Shown here: positions 1 to 6,996 of the stretch, in pieces | How positions within the stretch are numbered: the first letter of the stretch is position 1 | How the letters are laid out: each line of letters begins with the position of its first letter | Origin: Planctomycetota bacterium | GTDB lineage: Bacteria > Planctomycetota > Brocadiia > JAADGH01 | NCBI GenBank assembly: GCA_013152475.1 | Contig: JAADGH010000120.1 | Coordinates: forward strand, 1 to 36,921 | Direction of reading: 5' to 3' | DNA: 36,921 nucleotides | Notes under the pieces: model-generated | Told to the model about the DNA's origin: nothing | What the model saw: only the letters and a program-made list of their open reading frames with translations | Databases searched by the model: none | Position numbers and translations under genes: made by a program

Positions 1-2
1 GA

Positions 3-95
3 GGCAACGTGTTCCTGGGCTTGAACCGGCACACCTTTTTTGGCCAGTTCGAGAACGACACCAATGCTTATGTTGCCCTGCGCTGGAGCTTCTGA
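3..95 (+). CDS. C-terminal end of an outer-membrane beta-barrel protein (partial)
   Basis: The frame is open from the left edge to a TGA at 93-95 and encodes about 30 residues ending in AYVALRWSF. Alternating polar and hydrophobic residues with a C-terminal aromatic (here Phe, preceded by Trp-Ser) are the usual signature of the last beta-strand of outer-membrane proteins, recognised by the BAM complex. The 5' part lies outside the window, so the family cannot be named. It is convergent with the metal-transport genes to its right, and a porin is encoded about 2.5 kb away. The call rests on a very short stretch. Confidence 0.55.
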   Translation, partial: GNVFLGLNRHTFFGQFENDTNAYVALRWSF

Positions 96-117
96 TGCTG
101 TTCCGTACGGATTGATG

Positions 118-142
118 GATCCGCCGCGGCTGCAGGCGGATC
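118..142. terminator. Possible bidirectional terminator hairpin
   Basis: An 8-bp perfect stem (GATCCGCC / GGCGGATC) with a 9-nt loop lies between the stop of the rightward partial gene and the stop of the leftward permease gene. The position between convergent genes fits a terminator. Neither side carries a clear U-tract, so it may be only a structural element. Confidence 0.35.
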
Positions 143-209
143 GGTCTCCTGTTTCCGGCGCGGCGCACGGCATCCCACGTCGGCCGAGTCAAATCGAATA
201 CCGCATGCC

Positions 210-1496
210 CTATCTCGGCTCCTGGAACTTCTCTTTGACCTTTGCCGCCGCCCTCTGGTTCTCGCTGGCGCAGAATGGCTTGCCCGTGTCGAAACGAGCC
301 TCGCCATCGAGCAACACGTTGAGATGGTTCGCAACGTCCTGGCGGAAGAAACAGGGAGGGTCCTTCTCCAGAAAGTCCAGGGCAAGGCGAACCGCAGCGG
401 CCTGATCGATTTCGAAGGCCCGGCAGATCAGATCACTCTCTTCCTTTGGTGCTGCCGCATTGGCGAGCCGTTGCCTGATTTGCTCGATGTTTTCGATGGG
501 CGTCAGGGGCCCCTCCGCCTTCGGGTCGGCTGTTTGGGAAGACCGATCCGGCGCCGTGACCTGATGGCCTTGCCGCCGTTTCCCAATGAGATGGCCCGCG
601 GTGAGCAGCAGGCCGAGCATTCCGGCGACAACGATCACCGCAGCCCCGGTGTGTTTCATGGCGACGCGGCGGTCCTCCGCGCGGGCAATGTGTGCGACGA
701 TGGCAGTGGCGATCAGCGCAAGGGCATACGCGCCGATCACGGCCGGTCCCGTGGGCATGTCTCCCACATAAGAGATGAACAGTCCGGTAACCGTTACCAC
801 CGTGCCGAGCGTCCATCCGATGAGAATCTGGTAGAACCAGCGGCCCGTAAGGCTGATGGCGATGATCGCCGGGGCAACGAGAAATACGAACACGATCAAC
901 ACACCAGCCGTATCGACCGACAGCGTAATGACGAGCCCGAAGGACAAGTAGAAAAGAAAGTCCCAGAGCCGGACGTTGACGCCCTGCTCCCACGCGCCTT
1001 CGGGGTCGGTGGAGATCAGGATGAATTTCTTGCGAAAGAGGTAGTGAAAGACGCCGACAGCGGTGTAAACGACTGCGGCGGTTTCGACCGTACTGGCCTT
1101 GACCCAGAGGATGGAGCCGGTCATGATTTCCTTCAGGTGTTCGGCGCCGTGGGGGGCCTTGTCGATCAGGAGGATTGCCGTCGCCGCCGCGATGGCATAC
1201 ACGAGCCCGATGATGGCCTCCTGGGGAATCGCGCCCTCCCGAAACCGACAGAATGCGAACAGCGCCGCCGCCACAGCGGTCAGCCCCAGGGAGAACCAGT
1301 AGGCCCCCATCGTGTGCGGCATGATGCCGAAGAGGAACGCGATGAGCGTTCCAAGCGCCGCGATCTGAGCCAGGGCGAGATCCACGAAGATGACCTGACG
1401 CTTGATGACATGGAGGCCGAGGTAGGAGTGGATTCCCACAAGGATGAGGCACTCGTAAAAGGGCAACCGCATCAGGTCCCAGACGCTCTGTTCCAT
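210..1496 (-). CDS. znuB: Metal (zinc/manganese-type) ABC transporter permease, ZnuB/ABC-3 family, with C-terminal extension
   Basis: This 428-residue protein is a polytopic inner-membrane permease. Residues 1-275 carry the hydrophobic segments expected of the ABC-3 family. They include a VIFVDLALAQIAALGT-like segment near residue 36 and a region around residues 195-215 (DTAGVLIVFVFLVAPA), both characteristic of zinc/manganese permeases. Family members usually have 260-300 residues. Here a further TM segment (about 284-305) is followed by a soluble helical tail of about 120 residues that I do not recognise. The start ATG has an AAAGGA Shine-Dalgarno 8 nt upstream and lies 15 bp after the stop of the binding-protein gene, so the two are co-transcribed. 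No ABC ATPase gene is adjacent. Metal specificity is inferred from the family and is not proven. Confidence 0.85.
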   Translation of the reverse strand: MEQSVWDLMRLPFYECLILVGIHSYLGLHVIKRQVIFVDLALAQIAALGTLIAFLFGIMPHTMGAYWFSLGLTAVAAALFAFCRFREGAIPQEAIIGLVYAIAAATAILLIDKAPHGAEHLKEIMTGSILWVKASTVETAAVVYTAVGVFHYLFRKKFILISTDPEGAWEQGVNVRLWDFLFYLSFGLVITLSVDTAGVLIVFVFLVAPAIIAISLTGRWFYQILIGWTLGTVVTVTGLFISYVGDMPTGPAVIGAYALALIATAIVAHIARAEDRRVAMKHTGAAVIVVAGMLGLLLTAGHLIGKRRQGHQVTAPDRSSQTADPKAEGPLTPIENIEQIRQRLANAAAPKEESDLICRAFEIDQAAAVRLALDFLEKDPPCFFRQDVANHLNVLLDGEARFDTGKPFCASENQRAAAKVKEKFQEPR

Positions 1497-1511
1497 TTGG
1501 ATGTCCTTTTC

Positions 1512-2600
1512 TTACTGTTTTGCGATGAGGCCCGTCCGCTTTGCGGCATCGAGCAGATGGCCAACCCAGTAATCCACCAACTGGAAGTAGTCTTTCACTT
1601 CCGGCACGCCGCCGACATAGAGCGGGACGATGACCGCCTCCGCGCCGGCGCGCTCGGCGACGGTTTTGATCTTGTGCTCGTCGAAATAATTCGCCGCGAA
1701 GATGATCCGTATCTGGCTCTGTCGCATTATATTGAGGAGTTCCTCCACGTGTTTCGGCGAGGGCGGAATGCCCGGTTTCGGCTCAACCGTACCGAGCTCT
1801 TGCAGCCCAAAGAGGCGATTGAAATAGACCCAGTTCTTGTGATACGTGACAATGGATGTGCCGTGCATAGGCAGCATCTCCTTGAGCCATCCTCCCAGGG
1901 AGTCGATCAAGGGCTTTCCCTGGAATTGGTTCTCCCTCAGAAACGAAACGAGCTTCCCCTGCGCGGCCAGCTCGCACAAGGTGTCGCTGCCCAGCAGGGC
2001 GATCAGCTTTTCGCCGAAGAGGCGGCGGTCGATCTCGTCCTGAAATGACTTCAGGTTCTTCAGATAGAAGGCTTTCCCCTCCGCGTCGTTCTTGATCAAC
2101 CCAATGGCGATGTTGCGCGCGGCCACTTTCATGTTGAGGGGGCTGCACGTGATGTGGGGGTTGCCGTAGACATGCAGGCCGCCCTCAATCCGAGACATGG
2201 TGGTCGGCTTTTCCAACAGGTCCACGCCGGCCGCGCAGGAGACAAATCCGGGCTGGCCGCTGCGGACGTGGGTATTGCCGGACTTGTTGATCACCACCGG
2301 CAGCCAGAGCTCCAGGTCGAGCCCCGTGCAAACCAAGACGTCGGCCTTGGCCGTCATATCGACAAAAGACGGCTTGGGCCGGATGAAATGCGCGTCCTGG
2401 TCGCCGCGAACAATATGCTCGACGGTGACCCGGTCGCCGCCGATCCTTTTCGCGATGACGGCATAATCGGGCAGCGTGGTGACCACATTCAGCTTCTTGC
2501 CTTCACTGGCCAGAATCGAAACGGTCAACGCCGCCCACGCAGCGGCGGCAAACAGGAACCTTCCCATCATCGAACGGGCGCCCAAAGGTCTTTGTTTCAT
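1512..2600 (-). CDS. znuA: Metal ABC transporter substrate-binding protein, ZnuA/TroA-like
   Basis: This 362-residue protein has an N-terminal signal sequence (hydrophobic core about residues 12-30, ending near ILAS). The mature start KKLNVVTTLPDYAVIAKRIGG is typical of cluster A-I binding proteins. Ligand candidates include His in the GDQDAHF motif (about 71), His in GNPHITC (about 149) and an Asp/Glu-rich C-terminal region; the usual His-rich loop of ZnuA is not evident. It would capture zinc or manganese in the periplasm and deliver it to the permease encoded 15 bp downstream. An AGGAG Shine-Dalgarno stands 7-8 nt before the ATG. The gene follows the porin gene by 27 bp, so porin, binding protein and permease look like one operon. 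Confidence 0.87.
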   Translation of the reverse strand: MKQRPLGARSMMGRFLFAAAAWAALTVSILASEGKKLNVVTTLPDYAVIAKRIGGDRVTVEHIVRGDQDAHFIRPKPSFVDMTAKADVLVCTGLDLELWLPVVINKSGNTHVRSGQPGFVSCAAGVDLLEKPTTMSRIEGGLHVYGNPHITCSPLNMKVAARNIAIGLIKNDAEGKAFYLKNLKSFQDEIDRRLFGEKLIALLGSDTLCELAAQGKLVSFLRENQFQGKPLIDSLGGWLKEMLPMHGTSIVTYHKNWVYFNRLFGLQELGTVEPKPGIPPSPKHVEELLNIMRQSQIRIIFAANYFDEHKIKTVAERAGAEAVIVPLYVGGVPEVKDYFQLVDYWVGHLLDAAKRTGLIAKQ

Positions 2601-2627
2601 GGCCCTCTCCTTTCGTATGGATTTTTG

Positions 2628-4139
2628 TCAATATCGATCATGCTTGTGCGGTCCGGCGGTGAAGACACACTGCAGGAAGACGCGGTCCTCGGCCGGGTCC
2701 ATGTGCATCCCGTCCAGATGGTTATACTCCAGCCGGAATTTCACCCACGGGCTTTGCTGCCACGTGATGTAGGGGCCGACCTGCCAGCGGTAAGGGTTTT
2801 TGTGGATATAGGCGAAATGCGGTATGAAATAGTCCTTGGTGTCGGGCCGATACATGTCGGCGCGGAAGCCGATGTCTATGGTGCGGGCGATTTTGGTCTG
2901 GATATAGCTGTACGCGCCGTAGGCCTCCACGATGTCCTGACCGAGCTCCATATTATCGAAGGGCGCCACATGCTTGTTCAGATAGTAGAACTCGCTGCGC
3001 CAGAGCAGGTTCCGGTACTTCATCTTCTCTGTCGGTTCCCAGAAGAGCGTGGCGTCGGCGCCGAGGACCATCGTGGCGCGGTCGCCGTGGTCATCGTGCA
3101 GATTGCCGAGTTCGTCGCGCCACCCCGACCGGCTGTTCGGGCCGAAGAGCCCCGTGGCGCCCAGTTCCAGATAGGTGTCCTTGGAGAGATCGCGATAGTT
3201 CTTGTAGTGAACCAGCCCTGCCGGCCAGCCCAGGAATTCTCCGGTGAAGAGGCGCTCATTACTGGCATTGGTCACTTGGAAGGTCAGGCCCTGGGACGCC
3301 CCCAGCATCTTGGGCATGCGCCAGTCAATTGAGACGCCCGTTTGGTTTAGTCCCTCGGGACCGAAGATCTCCTGGATCGGCAGCGGAAAATTGACCTGGT
3401 CGAGAGAATGCAGGTGCCACCGGTTGACCACGCCGAACTGCTGGCGGAATTTCCCGGCGGTGACGTTGATGTTCGGCAGAACACCGAACCGGGTGAAGTA
3501 GGCCTCGCCGAGCTCCGCGCCCTCGGGATGGACCTCCACGGCCGCCTTGAAGCGCGAATAGGGGTCCAGATACGACTGCACGTGAAAGTCCAACACCCGG
3601 AAGAAAAAGCCGGATCGCTCCACCTCGTTGTCCGTCCAGTGATCGGCGTAGGCCTCGTCGTCGGACTGAACGAAGCGATAGAACATATCGCCGGCCACGC
3701 TGATCTCGGGATTCATGGCCTGCTGCCCGATACTGCCCGCCTTGAAGACGGTTTCCTCCGGCTTCTCTGCGGGCGCTTTTTCCGCTGCCCGGGCCTTGGC
3801 GGCGGAACGCAGGGCGTCGAGATCGCGTCGGGCCTTCTCCGCCTTCATCTCCTTGACCAGACTGTCGATCTTTTCCTCAATCTTTTTCTGGCCTTCGATT
3901 CGCTCTTGGTCTTTCTTGCTCAGACCGGCAGGGCGGTTTTCCAGCTCTTTGATCCGTTTTTGGAGCGCTTCAATCTCTGCGGCGTGTTTGCTCTGCATGT
4001 TCTGCATCATCTGCCGCATCTGTTCCAGTTGCTTCTTCATGTCTTGCAGATTCGTGTTTTCCTGGGCGGCAGCAGGCCCAGCGAGTAACACAAGCACCAT
4101 TATGAGAAACAGGTAGAGTCGACGAATGAACTCAAGCAT
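2628..4139 (-). CDS. Outer-membrane porin-like beta-barrel with N-terminal coiled coil
   Basis: I chose the start at 4139 because it has a GGAGG Shine-Dalgarno 8 nt upstream and opens a clean signal peptide (MLEFIRRLYLFLIMVLVLL...AAAQ); the frame extends upstream without better support. The 503-residue product has a Gln/Met/Lys/Glu-rich coiled coil (about 27-95), a charged linker, and from about 120 a barrel-like region rich in alternating aromatic residues. The GKFRQQFG segment around residue 240 resembles phosphate-selective or carbohydrate porins. The N-terminal coiled coil probably spans toward peptidoglycan, as in other porins. It is 27 bp upstream of the ZnuA-like gene, suggesting a role in metal entry across the outer membrane. 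That role is inferred from context only. Confidence 0.75.
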   Translation of the reverse strand: MLEFIRRLYLFLIMVLVLLAGPAAAQENTNLQDMKKQLEQMRQMMQNMQSKHAAEIEALQKRIKELENRPAGLSKKDQERIEGQKKIEEKIDSLVKEMKAEKARRDLDALRSAAKARAAEKAPAEKPEETVFKAGSIGQQAMNPEISVAGDMFYRFVQSDDEAYADHWTDNEVERSGFFFRVLDFHVQSYLDPYSRFKAAVEVHPEGAELGEAYFTRFGVLPNINVTAGKFRQQFGVVNRWHLHSLDQVNFPLPIQEIFGPEGLNQTGVSIDWRMPKMLGASQGLTFQVTNASNERLFTGEFLGWPAGLVHYKNYRDLSKDTYLELGATGLFGPNSRSGWRDELGNLHDDHGDRATMVLGADATLFWEPTEKMKYRNLLWRSEFYYLNKHVAPFDNMELGQDIVEAYGAYSYIQTKIARTIDIGFRADMYRPDTKDYFIPHFAYIHKNPYRWQVGPYITWQQSPWVKFRLEYNHLDGMHMDPAEDRVFLQCVFTAGPHKHDRY

Positions 4140-4253
4140 TTCTGTATTCCTCCCTTCGCGGTCACATGGGATCTGTCGCAGCGAATGCACAGCGTACCTG
4201 GGGGCAGCCCGTACAGCGTGAGCCGAAATGGCACGCGACAATTCAGGGGATGG

Positions 4254-4637
4254 TTACACTGCGATCGGCGGACCGCGGGGGGAGGGGACCCTCTCGAAGA
4301 CCTCAACGAGCGGGCAGGAAGCGGGAAGAAAACTGCGGACGATCCGCTCGCAACGGATGACCACCGGCGGAGCGGCCTGCGGCTGCGGAGTCTGGCTCGC
4401 AATCCATCGGCAGAGGACACATACACCGTCCTCGGATGCAGAGATCTGGGTGCTGCTGACGCTCGATGTGGACAGTGCGCGGCGGCATTCCAGGCAGTCG
4501 CCGTGGTGGCCGTGGATCGGGCACACCTTGGCGAGATGAAGGCCGGCCAGCACATAGGCAAGAATAAGGTACGCGGCGAAAAGGCCGACCCCAACCTTGC
4601 GAAGGGAACGCCCGATTGTCCGCGTTCGAGGAGACAT
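4254..4637 (-). CDS. Small Cys/His-rich membrane protein, DUF2946-like
   Basis: This 127-residue protein has a basic N-terminus, one hydrophobic helix (about 14-33) and then a CPIHGHHGDCLECR segment and a GVCVLCRW segment. The layout of a short basic leader, one TM helix and a CxxC-type cysteine pair downstream recalls DUF2946 proteins, which are often next to metal-transport genes. That assignment is by pattern only. The start at 4637 has a GAGGT Shine-Dalgarno 5 nt upstream and lies about 42 nt after a predicted transcription start. It is first in line with the porin (114 bp on), binding-protein and permease genes, so a metal-sensing, metal-binding or chaperone role is plausible but not shown. 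Confidence 0.6.
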   Translation of the reverse strand: MSPRTRTIGRSLRKVGVGLFAAYLILAYVLAGLHLAKVCPIHGHHGDCLECRRALSTSSVSSTQISASEDGVCVLCRWIASQTPQPQAAPPVVIRCERIVRSFLPASCPLVEVFERVPSPRGPPIAV

Positions 4638-4685
4638 GGTGACCTCTGTCCAGCGTGCGCACAGCCACACACCCAATGACTTTTT

Positions 4686-4714
4686 AATGTACCCCATCAC
4701 CCCATTCATGTCAA
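4686..4714 (-). promoter_or_regulatory. Sigma-70-type promoter for the metal-uptake locus
   Basis: Read on the minus strand, TTGACA (4709-4714) is followed by a 17-bp spacer and TACATT (4686-4691). Transcription would begin near 4679, leaving a leader of about 42 nt. The spacer contains two ATGGGG units 8 bp apart. I see no convincing Zur- or Fur-type palindrome overlapping it. Confidence 0.65.
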
Positions 4715-4816
4715 GCATTTTCAGGATCCTACGGGGGCACTTTTCCCTTGCTTTGCGCCAGTCGGCATGATAGGGTTTTCGCTCTTAGTACGCCTCGTCC
4801 AAGCCCTGGTAGATCA

Positions 4817-6784
4817 ATGGAAGGCCCCCAAGCCCCCAATAACCGGCCCGCGTTCTACGTCCGCGCCATCGTCGTCGGCGCGCTCATGGGGGTTGTCATC
4901 AACCTGTGGGTGCCGTATTCGGCCTACGTCCTGCACAGCTCCCGCATCGTCTTCGGGTATGTGCCGATGTGTGTGCTCATGCCCTTCGTCCTCCTGCTAC
5001 TCTTCATCAATCCCCTCCTCAAGCTCCTCAACCGGCGGTTCGTCCTGCGCCCCGACGAGCTGACGATCATCTTCGTCATGATGCTCGTCTCATCGGTCTT
5101 TCCCACGCTGGGGCTTATCGGATTTCTTCTCGCCATGATGGCCACACCGTACTATTTCGCCTCTGTGGAGAACCAGTGGGCCGAGAACATCCACCAGTAC
5201 ATCCCCCGCTGGGCCTTCCCCAGCGACGCCGGCGGCGCGATGCGCTGCTTCTTCGACGGCCTGCCGCCCGGCGAGTCGATCCCCTGGCAGCCGTGGGTGA
5301 TCCCCCTCTGCTGGTGGATGCTGTTCATCATCGCCTTCTTCGTGGGGCAGTTCTGCCTGATGCAGATCCTCCGCCGGCAGTGGGTCGAGCGCGAGCGCCT
5401 GACCTTCCCCCTCGTCGAGGTCCCCCAGCTCATGGTGGCCGGGGCCGACGATGACCGAGGACTCCTGCCGGCGTTCACACGGAGCCGACTGTTCTGGATC
5501 GGCGCGGCCCTTCCCTTCTGCCTCATCGCGTGGAACGTCATCGGTTTTTTCTATCCCGAGTTCCCGGCGATCCCCTGCATCACGAGCCGGAGCTACCTTC
5601 GCCTGGGCAGGAACATGCCGGCGATATTCGTCAAAATCAATTTCTTCGTCATCGCCTTCGCCTTCTTCACGAATCTGGACGTCCTCTTCAGCGTCTGGTT
5701 CTTTCACGTCGTCATCATCCTGCAGATCGGCATCATGCGCCGGTTCGGGTATGACATCGGCTCGGCCGACCTCTGGTGCTCCTTCGACGCCGCCACGGGC
5801 TGGCAGAGCTTCGGCGGCTTCATGTTCCTCGTCCTCTGGGGACTCTGGATGGCGCGGAAGCACATCCGGGACGTCCTGCGCAAGGCATGGGACCCGTCCA
5901 TCGCCGACGTGAACGACTCCGACGAGCTGATCACCTACCGCGCCGCCGTTCTCGGCGTGGTGTTCAGTCTCGTGTTCATCGCCGCCTGGCTGCGGCAGAT
6001 GGGAATGGGCTACCTCGTCATGGCCTTCTACATCTTCGGCGCGATGATCCTCCACCTCGGCGTGAGCAAGATCGTCGCACAGTGCGGGCTGGTCTATGTG
6101 CGGGGCACGCTCACGGCGCAGTCCTTCACCATGCGCGTACTGGGCACGGCGTCCATCTCGCCCGCGAGCCTCAGCTCGCTCGCCTTCACCTTCTGCTACT
6201 GCTGCGACGCGAAGTCGGCCATCACCTACAACAGCGTCCACACCGGCAAGGCCTTCGCCGGGTCGAGCGTCTCCCGGCGGGTGGTCCTGGTGTCGCTGGT
6301 CATCGCGTGCATCGTCGGGATCGTCGTGTCCATCTGGATCACACTGCGCCTGGGCTACTCCATCGGCGCCTACAACTTCGGCGCGTGGGAGACGCGCAGC
6401 GGCAACATCCGCATCTTCAACAACGTTGTCAGCAAGATGCGCAATCCAACCCAGCCTGACTGGCGGCGGATCGGGTTCCTGGCCGGAGGGGTGGTGGCGA
6501 CGGTCCTGCTGACGATCCTCCACTACAACGTGAGCTGGTGGCGGCTGCACCCGGTGGGGTTCACCATCGGCGGCATCTGGCCCATCCGGGCGTCGGCCTT
6601 CGCCATTTTCATCGCGTGGGCGCTGAAATTCGTCCTGGTCAAGCTGGGTGGAATTTCGCTTTATCGAAAGGCCAAGCCCTTCGTTCTGGGGACGCTGGTG
6701 GGGTATGTGATGAGCGTGGTGCTGGCGTTTGTGGTGGACATGATCTGGTTCCCCGGCCAGGGCCACGCCGTGCATGTCTGGTGA
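4817..6784 (+). CDS. Large polytopic membrane protein, DUF6785/DUF6784-like
   Basis: This 655-residue protein has around a dozen or more hydrophobic segments spread over its whole length, beginning at about residue 14 (YVRAIVVGALMGVVINLWV). It resembles the DUF6785/DUF6784 membrane proteins common in Planctomycetota and Verrucomicrobiota, which have an oligopeptide-transporter-like look. Their substrate is unknown. Conserved-looking soluble stretches include ERERLTFPLVEVPQLM (about 193-208) and the WGAWE-like segment near 530 that precedes a pair of late TM helices. The ATG at 4817 is preferred over an upstream TTG at 4748, which would add a non-membrane leader; neither has a strong Shine-Dalgarno. 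It is transcribed away from the metal-uptake locus. No partner genes indicate a substrate. Confidence 0.7.
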   Translation: MEGPQAPNNRPAFYVRAIVVGALMGVVINLWVPYSAYVLHSSRIVFGYVPMCVLMPFVLLLLFINPLLKLLNRRFVLRPDELTIIFVMMLVSSVFPTLGLIGFLLAMMATPYYFASVENQWAENIHQYIPRWAFPSDAGGAMRCFFDGLPPGESIPWQPWVIPLCWWMLFIIAFFVGQFCLMQILRRQWVERERLTFPLVEVPQLMVAGADDDRGLLPAFTRSRLFWIGAALPFCLIAWNVIGFFYPEFPAIPCITSRSYLRLGRNMPAIFVKINFFVIAFAFFTNLDVLFSVWFFHVVIILQIGIMRRFGYDIGSADLWCSFDAATGWQSFGGFMFLVLWGLWMARKHIRDVLRKAWDPSIADVNDSDELITYRAAVLGVVFSLVFIAAWLRQMGMGYLVMAFYIFGAMILHLGVSKIVAQCGLVYVRGTLTAQSFTMRVLGTASISPASLSSLAFTFCYCCDAKSAITYNSVHTGKAFAGSSVSRRVVLVSLVIACIVGIVVSIWITLRLGYSIGAYNFGAWETRSGNIRIFNNVVSKMRNPTQPDWRRIGFLAGGVVATVLLTILHYNVSWWRLHPVGFTIGGIWPIRASAFAIFIAWALKFVLVKLGGISLYRKAKPFVLGTLVGYVMSVVLAFVVDMIWFPGQGHAVHVW

Positions 6785-6803
6785 CCCGATATTCGGCTGC
6801 TCG

Positions 6804-6869
6804 TCATTCCCGCGCACGCGGGAATCCACGAGTAATCGAGAGCCTGGATTCCCGCTTTCGCGGGAATGA
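6804..6869. repeat. REP-like pair of inverted palindromic units
   Basis: Two hairpins of the same unit lie head to head. The left is ATTCCCGC-GCAC-GCGGGAAT (6806-6825) and the right is ATTCCCGC-TTTC-GCGGGAAT (6848-6867). The 25-bp units 6804-6828 and 6845-6869 are reverse complements of each other except at two loop bases. This is the widespread REP/BIME-type repeat whose translation reads SRFRGND. It lies 20 bp after the stop of the membrane-protein gene, where it may also stop transcription or protect mRNA ends. Confidence 0.85.
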
Positions 6870-6906
6870 CAACACTTGGCCAAATGATTGCCCACGGCCT
6901 TTATCG

Positions 6907-6934
6907 TTGAAATCGCTGCAAAAATGCATATAAT
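6907..6934 (+). promoter_or_regulatory. Sigma-70-type promoter for leuS
   Basis: TTGAAA (6907-6912), a 16-bp spacer and a perfect TATAAT (6929-6934) stand 60 bp before the leuS start. The predicted transcription start is near 6941, giving a leader of about 55 nt. Confidence 0.75.
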
Positions 6935-6996
6935 GCCCTGAACCAGCATGAATTGCGTTTGTCCATTCGCCGTACGTGACGGAGACCCGAAAGAGA

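Noticed and set aside
4681..4720. A Zur or Fur box at the metal-locus promoter
   Set aside because: The repeated ATGGGG units are direct, not inverted, and no AT-rich palindrome of the Zur/Fur type overlaps the promoter.
5090..6949. A 619-codon open frame antisense to the large membrane protein
   Set aside because: It is rich in His, Asp, Arg and Glu, as expected from the reverse complement of hydrophobic codons, and reads through the REP-like repeat.
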